From contig WYBX01000032.1 of the NCBI GenBank assembly GCA_011525695.1, positions 20,964-84,963 of the forward strand: 64,000 bases of DNA. The letters are read 5' to 3'. Origin of the DNA: Verrucomicrobiia bacterium. GTDB taxonomy: Bacteria > Verrucomicrobiota > Verrucomicrobiia > Opitutales > Opitutaceae. The translations under genes and the position numbers were made by a program. Shown piece by piece: positions 1 through 8,919 of the stretch; positions within the stretch are counted from its first letter, which is position 1, and each line of letters starts with the position of its first letter. Under the pieces are notes generated by a model. That model was not told where the DNA came from, did not search any database, and saw only the letters and a list, made by a program, of their open reading frames with translations.

Positions 1-2
1 CT

Positions 3-896
3 GATGGATCACGCGAGGCAGCCGAACTCGCCGGGCGGGAGGATCCCTACAACGTCACGCAGGCGAGCCGGATTTTCTTCCTGCCGAACCTGATGACGGC
101 CGGGAACCTGTTTTGCGGGTTCATGGCCATCGTTCAGTGCATCAAGGCACGACTGGTGGAGACTCTGCCCGGCGTTGATTTGCATGCGATCAGCAATGCC
201 GAGCATTACCGGTACGCCGTCTGGTTCATCTTTGGGGCGGCGGCATTCGACGCGCTCGACGGCCGGCTGGCCCGGATGGGCGGACGGGAATCGTTGTTTG
301 GTGCGGAGTTCGACTCGCTGGCGGATGTCATCTCCTTCGGGATGGCGCCGGCATTGTTGATGTTCTACCTCATCATTTCGCCGACCCAGGGAATCGAATG
401 GTTCCGCAACATCGGGTGGTTCGTGGGTTTCGTTTACTTGCTTTGCGCTGCCATGCGGCTCGCGCGTTTCAACGTGATCACGAATCCGCTGCTGCGACCG
501 GGAAAGAAGGATTCGAGCAAGGACTTCGTTGGACTCCCCGTGCCCGCCGCGGCGGCAACCGTCGCCTCCCTGGTGCTGTTGCTCACCGAGCTGGCGGCCA
601 ACGACCGTGAACTGAAGAGTTGGGCGCTGACACTGCCATTCCTGATGCTGCTGGTTGCCATGCTGATGGTCAGCACGATCCGCTATCCGAGCGGCAAGAC
701 CGTGGACATGCAGACCAAGACGCGCCCGCAAACGTTCATCATCGTGCTGACCGTCATCGGGATGGTGGTCTTTTACCGTGAGGTTGCGGTCTTCGGTATC
801 TGCGTGGCTTACATCTTCTTCGGACTGATTCGGCATGTCCGCCGCAGTCGCCGATCGTCCGCTTCGGGCACTGAAAACGCTTCAAACCCCGAATAG
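3..896 (+). CDS. pssA: CDP-diacylglycerol--serine O-phosphatidyltransferase, 5' partial
   Basis: This enzyme condenses CDP-diacylglycerol with serine to make phosphatidylserine, the precursor of phosphatidylethanolamine, in the cytoplasmic membrane. The frame is open to the left window edge, so the start codon lies outside; an internal ATG at 93 falls inside the conserved stretch FFLPNLMTAGNLFCGF and is not the start. The CDP-alcohol phosphotransferase signature D-x2-DG-x2-AR-x8-G-x3-D-x3-D is complete around visible residues 83-107 (DALDGRLAR followed by GAEFDSLAD). Several hydrophobic segments follow. The C-terminus is basic (HVRRSRRSS). The family assignment is firm; the PssA type rather than another CDP-alcohol transferase is inferred from the N-terminal motif. 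Confidence 0.9.
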   Translation, partial: DGSREAAELAGREDPYNVTQASRIFFLPNLMTAGNLFCGFMAIVQCIKARLVETLPGVDLHAISNAEHYRYAVWFIFGAAAFDALDGRLARMGGRESLFGAEFDSLADVISFGMAPALLMFYLIISPTQGIEWFRNIGWFVGFVYLLCAAMRLARFNVITNPLLRPGKKDSSKDFVGLPVPAAAATVASLVLLLTELAANDRELKSWALTLPFLMLLVAMLMVSTIRYPSGKTVDMQTKTRPQTFIIVLTVIGMVVFYREVAVFGICVAYIFFGLIRHVRRSRRSSASGTENASNPE

Positions 897-1036
897 GGTG
901 TGAAAAAGCTGCGCGCGGTTTCCCAACAACTTTCCCGATGGGAGCAACCGGCCATTTCCTCACGGATCGTCGGAAACTTCCTCACCGGACCTATCGGAGA
1001 TTTCCCGCTATGAAAGCGGCGGGGTTACTGGAGTTG

Positions 1037-1065
1037 TTCGCAGCCCATATGAATACGGATATAAT
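1037..1065 (+). promoter_or_regulatory. Candidate sigma-70 promoter for dnaN
   Basis: A perfect -10 hexamer TATAAT (1060-1065) is preceded at 17 bp by TTCGCA (1037-1042), four of six matches to the -35 consensus. It would start transcription near 1072, about 50 nt before the dnaN ATG. The surrounding 897-1121 gap is locally AT-richer than the coding DNA. I saw no DnaA-box cluster in it, so it does not look like oriC. Confidence 0.5.
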
Positions 1066-1121
1066 TCCTTATTGAACCCCTATTCTTTTAGCCTTTGTTA
1101 ACTTCTCCAGATCAGCCCCGC

Positions 1122-2246
1122 ATGAAATTCAAAATCAACCGCGATCACTTCGCCAATGGCCTTGCCCAGGTCCTCAATGTGGTCGGGTCCAAAGCGACCA
1201 TGCCGATCCTGAGCAACGTGCTGATTGAGGCGGAAAAGGATCAGATTTCACTCACCACGACGAATCTGGATCTTGGGATTCGCTGCCGCATCAAGGCCGA
1301 GGTGAAGGAAACCGGTGCGGTGACACTTCCCGTCAAACGGCTCGCCGGAATTGTGCGCGAGCTGCCCAACATCGATGTGGTGTTCGATGGCGCGCCCAAT
1401 CATCAGGTTAAGCTGACCTCGGGTGGCTCAACCTTCCGGATCATGGGCATCGGGAAGGAGGAGTTCCCGCCGCTGCCGGAATTCGGCGAGGAGAAGGTCT
1501 TTGCACTGGATCAGGCGGAATTGGCGACGATGCTTAAGAGTGTCGCGTACGCCCAGTCGACCGATGAAACGCGGTATATTCTCAACGGGGTGTATTTCAG
1601 CTTCAAGGACGGGAAGCTTTCGCTGGTGGCAACTGATGGTCGGCGGCTGGCACTGTCGGGGAAGGAAATGGAAGTGCCGGCAGAGAGCACGGGTGCGATT
1701 ATCCTTCCGGCCAAGACGGTCGGTGAGTTGCAGCGGCTGCTGGACAAGGGCGAAAAGGTGAAGATCAGCTTCAACGATCGCCGGGCGGCCTTTCAAATTG
1801 GGACGGACAAGGACAGCAGCGGGATGATCGACCACGTCTACCTCTACTCCAAGGTCGTGGAGGGGAATTATCCCAATTACCAGCAGGTGATTCCGAAAGA
1901 GACACACCAGCGGATCAAGCTCGAGCGCGAGCTCTTTCTGCAGTGTGTGCACCGGGCGGCGCTGGTCTGTTCAGACAAGGCAAATTCGGTCAAAATCAAG
2001 CTTTCCAGCAACCTGCTCGAGCTCACGGCGCAAAGTCCGGACTTCGGGGAGGCCCACGAGTCGATGGCGATTGGGTACAGCGGACCGGATCTGCAGGTGG
2101 CCTTCAACCCGGCGTTCCTGATGGACCCTCTGAAGGCCCTCGCGAAGGACGAGGTTTTCTTCGAGCTGAAGGATGAAGTCAGCCCGGGGGTGTTCAAGAC
2201 ATTGGAAAACTTCGTCTGCGTGATTATGCCTGTCCGGCTGAGCTGA
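1122..2246 (+). CDS. dnaN: DNA polymerase III subunit beta (sliding clamp)
   Basis: This is the ring-shaped processivity clamp that tethers replicative and repair polymerases to DNA. The 374-aa product has normal length. It begins [10 protein letters not shown], and the motif [15 protein letters not shown] near the N-terminus and the C-terminal [10 protein letters not shown] are characteristic of bacterial beta clamps. The open frame extends upstream to a TTG at 1095, but the ATG at 1122 matches the family start and lies downstream of the TATAAT promoter. dnaA and recF, its frequent neighbours, are not in this window; pssA is upstream and an unrelated membrane protein downstream. Confidence 0.97.
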   Translation: MKFKINRDHFANGLAQVLNVVGSKATMPILSNVLIEAEKDQISLTTTNLDLGIRCRIKAEVKETGAVTLPVKRLAGIVRELPNIDVVFDGAPNHQVKLTSGGSTFRIMGIGKEEFPPLPEFGEEKVFALDQAELATMLKSVAYAQSTDETRYILNGVYFSFKDGKLSLVATDGRRLALSGKEMEVPAESTGAIILPAKTVGELQRLLDKGEKVKISFNDRRAAFQIGTDKDSSGMIDHVYLYSKVVEGNYPNYQQVIPKETHQRIKLERELFLQCVHRAALVCSDKANSVKIKLSSNLLELTAQSPDFGEAHESMAIGYSGPDLQVAFNPAFLMDPLKALAKDEVFFELKDEVSPGVFKTLENFVCVIMPVRLS

Positions 2247-2292
2247 ACGGATCTTTTTTCGAACGGTGCCCCCGGGGTGCCGAGTCCAAGGC

Positions 2293-3204
2293 ATGGACCC
2301 ATCCTCGGGCGAATGGCGTCTCCCCATGGAGCCCTCCTATCTCATCCTGGCTGCGATTGTGACGTCGCTGCTGCTGATGCAAATCAACCAGCGGATCGCC
2401 TCGCCGCTGTTGTCAATTGCCGACCGGTGGCTGCGCTGGCTGGTCTTTGCCTTCGGCGCCGCCCACATCTGCTACGAATTCCAGCTGATCGACCGGCCCT
2501 ACTGGGTGCTGGCACTCGTATTTTTCCTGATCTGGTTCCTGGGTGAAACGCTCTACAACTGGCTGTTGATCGCGGCGGAAAGTCTCAGCCCGATGCCCTT
2601 GTTTCCGCGCTACGTGGTGAACTCGAGCGGGGAGGAGTGGCCGGTCCAGCCACGGTTGCTGAAGGTGCGCGAATGGTTGCGCGCCCAGGGATTCCGGCAG
2701 ACGCAGGCGCTGCGGGCCGAGATCGGCGGCGGCGTTCATCTGCGCATCTCGGTCTATGAGGATCCTTCGGCGACCGTCCGGATCCAGGCGACGTTCCTGC
2801 CCCAGGCCAACGGAGCAATTGCGGTCTGCTACAGCGTGACATCGCTGACGGCCGACGGCAGCCGTTATCTGACTGACAACCTTTACATTCCATTTGGCGG
2901 CTTTTTCCCGGAAAACTGGTTCGTCGAACGGCGGCCCCGGTGTCGATCCCTTCCCCGGCTGCTCACCCGGCATCGGGCGCGGCTGGCGAAATCCGGATTG
3001 AGCGTGGCTCAATTCACATCCGATCCGCTGACCGACATGAATGCGGCGCAACACGAGTTGGATCGGCTGAACACCGAGCTGGGTTTCCTGCATCCGCATG
3101 CCGAGCGGGAGGATCACGGAAAGTTCACCCAGGAAGGCCGCTATCGCGTCTGGAAGGAAATCTGGACGCTGAACTATCTCGGCCGGTCCGCGCGTTACGA
3201 ATAG
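2293..3204 (+). CDS. Hypothetical membrane protein
   Basis: I do not recognise a named family. The 303-aa product has two to three hydrophobic segments near the N-terminus (around YLILAAIVTSLLL, WLVFAFGAAHICYEF and VLALVFFLIWFLGETLYNWL). A roughly 200-residue soluble region follows, rich in charged and aromatic residues and predicted to be cytoplasmic by the basic residues after the last segment. Alternative starts are GTG 2266 and ATG 2326; ATG 2293 is a compromise without a strong ribosome-binding site. It follows dnaN by 46 bp on the same strand and runs convergently into moaA. Coding is supported by length, codon-position GC bias and lack of a better alternative frame. Confidence 0.75.
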   Translation: MDPSSGEWRLPMEPSYLILAAIVTSLLLMQINQRIASPLLSIADRWLRWLVFAFGAAHICYEFQLIDRPYWVLALVFFLIWFLGETLYNWLLIAAESLSPMPLFPRYVVNSSGEEWPVQPRLLKVREWLRAQGFRQTQALRAEIGGGVHLRISVYEDPSATVRIQATFLPQANGAIAVCYSVTSLTADGSRYLTDNLYIPFGGFFPENWFVERRPRCRSLPRLLTRHRARLAKSGLSVAQFTSDPLTDMNAAQHELDRLNTELGFLHPHAEREDHGKFTQEGRYRVWKEIWTLNYLGRSARYE

Positions 3205-3228
3205 GTTTCCGCGGCGCGAGACTGCAGC

Positions 3229-4245
3229 TCAGCCGCCGATGTAGCTCATCTCGACCTTCGCGCGGGCCTCTCCCGCGGCGATCACCTCGGCTCGCTCATC
3301 GCTGTACCGATCCATCCGGCCGCGCCAGATCCGGCCGAGAAAGGCTGCAAGCTCGGGGTCGCTGGCGCCGGCGCGCAGTGCTCCGAGCACGTCCCAGCCT
3401 AGCGAGGCGAAGAGGCAGGTGTAGAGCTTGCCGTCCGCCGAGAGCCGCGCGCGGTGGCAGTCCCGACAGAAGGGCTCCGTCACGGAGCTGATCAGCCCGA
3501 TTTCGCCGCGGCCATCGCGATAGCGGTAACGCGCGGCCACCTCGCCGCGGTAAGCCGGTCCGATCGGCTCGAGCGGCCAGCGGGCCGCGATCCGTTCGAC
3601 AATTTCGCTGGCGGGCAGCACCCGGGCGGCTGTCCAGTGGTTGGTGTTGCCGACATCCATGAACTCGATGAACCGGAGCGGATGTCCCCGGTCGCGGAAA
3701 TACTCGCAGAGTTCCAGCAACTCGTGATCGTTCACGCCGCGCTGGACGACGCAGTTGATTTTGATCGGCAGCCCGGCGGCCGCCGCGGCATCGATCCCGC
3801 GCAGGACCCGTCCGACCTTGAATCCGAGCCCGTTGAGCCGGCCGGCGGTCGCGTCGTTGAGCGAATCGACGGAGACATTAAGCCGGTCGAGGCCCGAGGC
3901 CCGCAGTGCCGGCGTCATCTTCTCCAGCATCCAGCCATTGGTGGTCAGGGCGACGTCCGGAACGGCGCGCGATTGCTTCAGCGCGCGGATCAGGTCCGGC
4001 ACGTCGGGCCGCAGCAGTGGCTCGCCGCCGGTCAGCCGGATCTTTTCGACGCCCAGCGACTGGAAGGCTGCGACGATTCGGATGATTTCCTCCAGCTTCA
4101 TCAGCTGAGGATCCCGCAGGAAGGCATGGCCCGGCCCGAAGACTTCGGCCGGCATGCAGTAGGGGCAGCGGAAGTTGCAGCGATCCGTCACGGATATCCG
4201 GAGATCGCGCAATGCGCGGTTGAACTGGTCGATGGGGGCTCCCAT
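3229..4245 (-). CDS. moaA: GTP 3',8-cyclase (molybdenum cofactor biosynthesis protein A)
   Basis: This radical SAM enzyme starts molybdopterin synthesis by converting GTP to 3',8-cyclo-GTP, which MoaC then turns into cyclic pyranopterin phosphate. The 338-aa product carries the N-terminal radical SAM cluster motif CNFRCPYC (C23, C27, C30), the SAM-binding LTGGEP, a second C-terminal cluster motif C-x2-C-x13-C (FCRDC then YTC), and the C-terminal GG essential in MoaA (SYIGG). The start ATG at 4245 gives the family N-terminus; the frame stays open far upstream only because of GC-rich shadow coding. It is divergent from moeA with an 84-bp gap, which probably holds promoters for both. Confidence 0.96.
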   Translation of the reverse strand: MGAPIDQFNRALRDLRISVTDRCNFRCPYCMPAEVFGPGHAFLRDPQLMKLEEIIRIVAAFQSLGVEKIRLTGGEPLLRPDVPDLIRALKQSRAVPDVALTTNGWMLEKMTPALRASGLDRLNVSVDSLNDATAGRLNGLGFKVGRVLRGIDAAAAAGLPIKINCVVQRGVNDHELLELCEYFRDRGHPLRFIEFMDVGNTNHWTAARVLPASEIVERIAARWPLEPIGPAYRGEVAARYRYRDGRGEIGLISSVTEPFCRDCHRARLSADGKLYTCLFASLGWDVLGALRAGASDPELAAFLGRIWRGRMDRYSDERAEVIAAGEARAKVEMSYIGG

Positions 4246-4329
4246 GGTTGTCCGCCTGCGGTGGGGCGATTGGAGCTGCCCAGTAAGGCCGGTCTCGAAT
4301 TGCCTGCAAGCAGGCTCCGCCGAATCCCC

Positions 4330-5538
4330 ATGCTCAACCCCGCCGAAGCCGAGAAGCTGATCCTGGAAAACGTGGCTGCCCTGCAGCGCGAGGACTGCCC
4401 GATCATGGCTGCGTGCGGCCGGGTGCTGCGGATGGATCTGCGGTCGGATCGCGACCTGCCGCCCTACGATCGGGTGACGATGGACGGCTACGCGTTGCGG
4501 ACCTCTGCGCTGGCCGCGGGGACGCGTTCGTTTCGGATTGAAGGCGTGCAGGCGGCCGGGATGCGGGCTTTCAAGCTCGGGCCGGACCCGGAAGCGTGCA
4601 TCGAAATCATGACGGGAGCGGTGCTGCCGGAGGGGGCGGACTGCGTCGTGCCCTATGAAGACACGCGGCGCGACGGGACGATGATGATTCTCACGGGCGA
4701 TGCGGCGCAGTTGGGGCCGGGGAATGCGTTGCACCGGCGGGGCAGCGATCACCGGGCGGGGGAATTGATCGTGCGTGCCGGGACGCGGCTGACCGGGCGC
4801 GAAATTGCGGTCGCGGCGGCGTGCGGCTATCCGGTGCTGACGGTGGCGCAATTGCCGAGAATCGCCGTGGTGGCGACGGGTGACGAGCTCGTCGAGGTGG
4901 ACGTGCGGCCGGCCGCGCACCAGGTCCGGCGCAGCAACGACCATGCGCTGCGCGCCGCGCTTGTGGGCGCGGGCTATACGAATGTCGCACGGTTTCACCT
5001 GCGGGACGTGCGCCACGAAATCGAGCACCTGTTGTGGCACATCATCGCGGAGATGGATCTGGTCGTGATCGCCGGCGGGATTTCCAAGGGCAAGTTCGAC
5101 TACCTGCCGGCCGAACTGGATCGGCAGGGTGTGCGCAGGATTTTCCAGGGCGTGGCGCAGCGGCCGGGCAAGCCGCTCTGGTTCGGCGTGAGCGCCCGGA
5201 ACACACCGGTGTTTGCGTTGCCGGGAAACCCGGTTTCCGCCTACACCTGCCTGCATCGTTACGTGTTGCCGGCGCTCGCGCACATGAGCGGGGAGGTTCG
5301 CCGGCCGCCCCGGACCGTCGCCCTCGCGCGGAAGCTCAGCCTGAAATCGTCGCTGACGTATTTCCCGCCCGTCCGGCTGAGCAATGGTCCGCGAGCGGAA
5401 TGGCTGGCCAGCACGGATGAAACGAACACGTCGGGCGATTTCAGCGGGCTCGTCGGCACCGACGGTTTCGTGGAACTCACGGCGGCGTCAGGCCATTTCC
5501 CGGCGGGAACGCCCGTTCCTTTCTGGTCCTGGGTTTGA
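4330..5538 (+). CDS. moeA: Molybdopterin molybdenumtransferase
   Basis: MoeA inserts molybdate into adenylylated molybdopterin, the last step of molybdenum cofactor assembly. The 402-aa product starts MLNPAEAEKLILENV and has the substrate-domain motif YDRVTMDGYA, the segment IMTGAVLPEGADCVVPYED, ATGDELV in the MogA-like domain, and GGISKGKFDYLP, a variant of the GGxSxGxxD active-site loop. The C-terminal domain IV is present. Upstream, CCTGC-AA-GCAGG (4303-4314) forms a small hairpin 16 nt before the ATG. The gene leads moaC, moaD and moaE, so the window holds a nearly complete pathway; no mogA/moaB homologue was seen. Confidence 0.95.
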   Translation: MLNPAEAEKLILENVAALQREDCPIMAACGRVLRMDLRSDRDLPPYDRVTMDGYALRTSALAAGTRSFRIEGVQAAGMRAFKLGPDPEACIEIMTGAVLPEGADCVVPYEDTRRDGTMMILTGDAAQLGPGNALHRRGSDHRAGELIVRAGTRLTGREIAVAAACGYPVLTVAQLPRIAVVATGDELVEVDVRPAAHQVRRSNDHALRAALVGAGYTNVARFHLRDVRHEIEHLLWHIIAEMDLVVIAGGISKGKFDYLPAELDRQGVRRIFQGVAQRPGKPLWFGVSARNTPVFALPGNPVSAYTCLHRYVLPALAHMSGEVRRPPRTVALARKLSLKSSLTYFPPVRLSNGPRAEWLASTDETNTSGDFSGLVGTDGFVELTAASGHFPAGTPVPFWSWV

Positions 5539-5589
5539 CGCTTTTCCCAACCACAAGACCCTGATTGAACTCTCATCCGCCCATCCATC

Positions 5590-6081
5590 GTGCCCGAACC
5601 GACCAAATCCTTCTCCCATCTCGATGACCGGAACCGGCCGGCAATGGTCAACGTTGGGGCAAAGCCGGTGACGCGGCGGACGGCCCAGGCGGTGGCGGTG
5701 GTAACGGCGCCCCCGGAACTGGCGAGCCTGCTGCGCGATGGCGAAATCGCGACGAAGAAGGGCCCGATCTTCCAGACCGCGATTCTCGCGGGTGTGATGG
5801 GGGCGAAGCGGACGAGTGAACTCATCCCGCTGTGCCATCCGCTGCCGCTGGACGACTGCCAGGTTGAAATCACGCCGGATTGGGACGCCGGCGAGATCAG
5901 GATCCATTGTCGGGCGGAGACGCACGCGCGGACCGGCGTGGAGATGGAAGCGATGACCGGTGCAAGCATCGCGGCGCTGACGATCTACGACATGGCGAAG
6001 GCGATCTCGCACGGGATCGTGATCAAAGAGATCCGACTGCTGGAAAAAACCGGGGGCAAGAGCGATTATCGGGCGCCATAA
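5590..6081 (+). CDS. moaC: Cyclic pyranopterin monophosphate synthase
   Basis: MoaC rearranges 3',8-cyclo-GTP, the MoaA product, to cyclic pyranopterin monophosphate. The 163-aa protein has family length and the conserved stretches KKGPIFQTAILAGVMGAKRT, LIPLCHPLPL and the catalytic-loop region TGVEMEAMTGAS, ending with the typical KSGGKS-like tail (TGGKSDYRAP). The start codon is GTG at 5590; there is no strong Shine-Dalgarno sequence. It sits 51 bp behind moeA and 55 bp ahead of moaD in the same direction, consistent with one transcript. Confidence 0.97.
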   Translation: MPEPTKSFSHLDDRNRPAMVNVGAKPVTRRTAQAVAVVTAPPELASLLRDGEIATKKGPIFQTAILAGVMGAKRTSELIPLCHPLPLDDCQVEITPDWDAGEIRIHCRAETHARTGVEMEAMTGASIAALTIYDMAKAISHGIVIKEIRLLEKTGGKSDYRAP

Positions 6082-6136
6082 TCCGGTCCGGGCTTTACCC
6101 GCCGCGGCCGCGCGGGCAAACCGGGTGCATCAGCCA

Positions 6137-6382
6137 GTGAACAAGACCATTTCAGTCCAGTATTTTGCCATCCTGCGCGAGCAACGCGGGCTGTCCGGTG
6201 AGACCATTCCGACTGCCGCGGCGACGGCGGCGGCGCTTTATGAAGAGCTGCGGGTGAGGCACGGGTTTACGCTGCCGGCGGAGCGGGTGCGTGCGGCGAT
6301 CAACGAGGAATTTGTCGCGGCGGAGGCCCCGCTGCGTGAGGGCGATCGGATTGTTTTCATTCCGCCGGTGGCGGGAGGCTGA
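6137..6382 (+). CDS. moaD: Molybdopterin synthase sulfur carrier subunit
   Basis: This is a ubiquitin-like small subunit whose C-terminal glycine is thiocarboxylated and donates sulfur to the MoaE partner. The product ends VAGG, the required Gly-Gly terminus. The beta-grasp landmarks INEEFV and LREGDRIVFIPPVAGG are present. I chose GTG 6137 (81 aa, start VNKTISVQYFAILREQRG), which matches the family length; GTG 6125 would add four residues. The moaE ATG follows three bases after the stop, so the two synthase subunits are almost certainly cotranslated. Confidence 0.93.
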   Translation: MNKTISVQYFAILREQRGLSGETIPTAAATAAALYEELRVRHGFTLPAERVRAAINEEFVAAEAPLREGDRIVFIPPVAGG

Positions 6383-6385
6383 ACC

Positions 6386-6835
6386 ATGTTCAGGATTTCC
6401 TCGACGGCCCTGGATCCGGCGGTGCTGCATGCCGCGCAGCGGAACGTCCAGGCGGGTGCGTGCGTGACGTTCGAAGGCTGGGTCCGCGATCGGAACGAGG
6501 GCCAGCCGGTGCGCTCGCTGGAGTATGAGGCTTACGAGCCGCTGGCACGGGCCGAAGGGGAACGGATCCTTGCGGAGGCGCGGGAGAGATTCGCGCTGGT
6601 GGGTGCCGAGTGCATCCACCGGGTCGGTCATCTTCAGCTCGGCGAGCTGGCGGTTTGGGTGGGAGTGACGGCGGAGCACCGGGCGGCTGCTTTCGATGCG
6701 TGCCGTTATATCATTGACGAGGCCAAGGCGCGGCTCCCGATCTGGAAGAAGGAATATTACGCAAGTGGCGCCACGGCATGGATTAATTGCGCTACCCGGG
6801 GTGAACATGCGGCACCGGCACGGCCGCCGGGATGA
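6386..6835 (+). CDS. moaE: Molybdopterin synthase catalytic subunit
   Basis: The large subunit of molybdopterin synthase transfers two sulfurs to cyclic pyranopterin phosphate. The 149-aa product has TFEGWVRDRNEGQPVRSLEYEAY-type N-terminal strands (only partly quoted here), HRVGHLQLGELAVWVGV, and the active-site signature KARLPIWKKE containing the catalytic lysine. It ends the moeA-moaC-moaD-moaE run. The final residues (EHAAPARPPG) are poorly conserved. Confidence 0.96.
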   Translation: MFRISSTALDPAVLHAAQRNVQAGACVTFEGWVRDRNEGQPVRSLEYEAYEPLARAEGERILAEARERFALVGAECIHRVGHLQLGELAVWVGVTAEHRAAAFDACRYIIDEAKARLPIWKKEYYASGATAWINCATRGEHAAPARPPG

Positions 6836-6869
6836 GGAACTTTCACGGCGCCTGTGGCCGCACGGGTTT

Positions 6870-6922
6870 CGGCCGAGGGCCGGCTAAAACCCTGCTAAAC
6901 GACGGGCTTTGGGAGTTTTAGC
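6870..6922 (+). terminator. Possible stem-loop(s) after the moa operon
   Basis: CGGCC-GAG-GGCCG (6870-6882) forms a compact hairpin 35 nt after moaE and is followed by TAAAAC. A second inverted pair GCTAAAAC (6883-6890) and GTTTTAGC (6915-6922) lies directly behind it. Neither is followed by a T-run, so termination is only a guess. Confidence 0.3.
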
Positions 6923-6956
6923 TGGGGCTGAGGCGGTTGCCGGCTATGCAGGGGCC

Positions 6957-7235
6957 ATGTTCATAGCCCTCACCACCCTCGAGCGCCTGCGTGAGATTCC
7001 GACCAGTTTCTGGGTGGGGATGGGTGGTGCGATCGGTATCCTGATCCTGGTCGTGCTGGCGATCCGGAAGCTGGCCGGGATGAACAAGGTGATGGTGGCA
7101 ATGGTGGCCCTGATTGCATTTTCCGTGTTCGGGTTCAACTGGATCTACGAACGCAACGAGCCGAGTTGGGCGACGCCGGCGGTGAGCTTCCTGGCTGGGT
7201 TCTTCCCCACCAAGGGAGCGCTCGACCGGGGCTAA
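6957..7235 (+). CDS. Small membrane protein of unknown function
   Basis: The 92-aa product has two clear hydrophobic helices (about residues 15-35, GMGGAIGILILVVLAIRKL, and 43-60, MVAMVALIAFSVFGFNWIY) joined by a short loop and followed by a polar tail. I do not recognise a family. The ATG at 6957 is preferred to the TTG at 6909 because the upstream stretch carries the GTTTTAGC inverted repeat. It is flanked by moaE and gnd on the same strand but separated by about 100 bp on each side, so it is probably transcribed alone. Confidence 0.7.
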   Translation: MFIALTTLERLREIPTSFWVGMGGAIGILILVVLAIRKLAGMNKVMVAMVALIAFSVFGFNWIYERNEPSWATPAVSFLAGFFPTKGALDRG

Positions 7236-7333
7236 TGACGGCGGACAGCCGGGCGCGTTTTTATGACGCGCGGCCGGAATGAGGTTGGTTTTGCGGGGCC
7301 ATCTGGTTGTGCTGGGCGTCCATATTTTTCGCC

Positions 7334-8836
7334 ATGGCTAAAACGCATTCCGACATTGGACTCATCGGCCTCGCCGTAATGGGCCAGAATCTCGCCCTCA
7401 ACATCGCCGACCACGGCTTCCAAATCTCGGTTTACAACCGGACCACGGAGAAGACCGAGAAATTCGTCGCGGAGAATCCCAACACGCCCGGCGGCGTGGT
7501 CGGCACGAAGACCCTGGAGGAGTTTGTCCAGTCGCTCGCCAAGCCGCGCAAGATGATCCTCCTCGTGCAGGCCGGCAAGGGCACGGACGCCGTGATCGAC
7601 AGCCTCGTGCCGCTGCTCGATCAAAACGACATCGTGATTGACGGCGGCAATTCGCTGTGGACGGACACGATCCGGCGCGAAAAGGCGCTGCGGGAAAAAG
7701 GGCTGCGGTTCATCGGCTCCGGCGTCTCCGGCGGCGAGGAGGGTGCCCGGTTCGGCCCGGCGCTGATGCCCGGCGGCGATCGCGCGGCGTACAAGGAGTT
7801 GGAGCCGGTCTGGAACGCGATCGCGGCGAAAGTGGACGCGAAGACGGGCCGGCCGCTGACGGGCGCCGCGCCGGGCAAACCGGTCGAGGGCGGCGTGCCC
7901 TGCGCGACGTACATCGGCGAGAATGGCGCGGGCCATTACGTCAAGATGATCCACAACGGGATCGAGTACGGCGACATGCAGATGATCTGTGAGGCCTACG
8001 CGCTCATGAAGGGGCTGCTGGGGATGAAGCCCGCCGAGATGGGTGCGATCTTCTCCGAATGGAACGAGGGGATGCTGGGCAGCTTCCTGATTGAAATCAC
8101 CGCCGACATCCTGAAGCAGAAGGACCCGATGACGAAGAAGCCGTTCGTCGACATCGTCCTCGACACGGCGGGCCAGAAGGGGACGGGCAAGTGGACTTCG
8201 GTCAACGCGCTGGACATGGGCGTGCCGGCGCCGACGATTGCGGAGTCGGTGTTCGCGCGGTGCATCAGCGCGATCAAGGAGGAGCGGGTGGCGGCCTCGA
8301 AGATCCTGAAGGGCCCGACCAAGAAGTATCGCGGCTCGAAGAAGGCGCTGGTCGCGGCGATTCACGACGCGCTCTACTGCTCGAAGATCTGCTCGTATGC
8401 GCAGGGCTTCCAGCTGATGCGGGAGGCGCAGAAGGAATACAAGTGGACGCTGAACTTCGGCGAGATTGCCCAGATCTGGCGGGGCGGCTGCATCATCCGG
8501 GCGGTGTTCCTGCAGAAGATCACGGAGGCGTATCAGCGGAAGCCTGACCTGGCGAACCTGCTGCTCGATCCGTATTTCAACAAGACGGTGAAGAAGGCGC
8601 AGGAGAACTGGCGCCGGGTGGTCGCCATCGCGGCGGAGTGTGGCGTGCCGATCCCGACCTTCAGCTCCGCGCTCGCGTATTACGACAGCTATCGTTCGGC
8701 GCGGCTGCCGGCCAACCTGCTGCAGGGCCAGCGCGACTTTTTCGGCGCGCACACCTATGAGCGGACGGACAAGCCGCGCGGGAAGTTCTTCCACATCGAC
8801 TGGCCCGAGCCGAAGCGGCCGCAGATCGCGATGTAG
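7334..8836 (+). CDS. gnd: 6-phosphogluconate dehydrogenase, decarboxylating
   Basis: This is the NADP-dependent oxidative decarboxylase of the pentose phosphate pathway, giving ribulose 5-phosphate, CO2 and NADPH. The 500-aa product has the nucleotide-binding start [15 protein letters not shown], the substrate motifs [15 protein letters not shown] and [19 protein letters not shown] (catalytic lysine K204 and glutamate E211 by alignment from memory), and the C-terminal tail with [17 protein letters not shown] sequence ([15 protein letters not shown]). Compared with the E. coli enzyme there is an insertion of roughly 20 residues at about 168-187, just before the catalytic helix. The ATG at 7334 follows the family start. 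Confidence 0.96.
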   Translation: MAKTHSDIGLIGLAVMGQNLALNIADHGFQISVYNRTTEKTEKFVAENPNTPGGVVGTKTLEEFVQSLAKPRKMILLVQAGKGTDAVIDSLVPLLDQNDIVIDGGNSLWTDTIRREKALREKGLRFIGSGVSGGEEGARFGPALMPGGDRAAYKELEPVWNAIAAKVDAKTGRPLTGAAPGKPVEGGVPCATYIGENGAGHYVKMIHNGIEYGDMQMICEAYALMKGLLGMKPAEMGAIFSEWNEGMLGSFLIEITADILKQKDPMTKKPFVDIVLDTAGQKGTGKWTSVNALDMGVPAPTIAESVFARCISAIKEERVAASKILKGPTKKYRGSKKALVAAIHDALYCSKICSYAQGFQLMREAQKEYKWTLNFGEIAQIWRGGCIIRAVFLQKITEAYQRKPDLANLLLDPYFNKTVKKAQENWRRVVAIAAECGVPIPTFSSALAYYDSYRSARLPANLLQGQRDFFGAHTYERTDKPRGKFFHIDWPEPKRPQIAM

Positions 8837-8894
8837 GTGACAGTCGCGATTGTCCGTCGACCATCCATAGGGCAGCTTCGACCACTGGGTCTTC

Positions 8895-8919
8895 GTAGGG
8901 GCGCAGACTCGCTGCGCCC
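8895..8919 (+). repeat. GTAG-headed REP-like hairpin
   Basis: The tetranucleotide GTAG (8895-8898) is followed at once by a perfect 8-bp stem GGGCGCAG (8899-8906), loop ACTCG, CTGCGCCC (8912-8919). A GTAG/GGAG head joined to a short hairpin is the architecture of REP elements recognised by RAYT transposases. It lies in the 357-bp gap between gnd and the MFS gene. Confidence 0.55.

Noticed and set aside
897..1121. Possible replication origin upstream of dnaN
   Set aside because: There is no cluster of TTATNCACA boxes; only a local AT-rich promoter is present.
3454..4329. Plus-strand extension of moeA across moaA
   Set aside because: The frame is open only because of the codon bias of moaA on the other strand; MoeA similarity starts at 4330 and the radical SAM motifs are on the minus strand.
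4246..4329. Molybdenum-cofactor riboswitch between moaA and moeA
   Set aside because: The 84-bp gap is too short for the known Moco motif plus expression platform, and only a 5-bp hairpin is seen.
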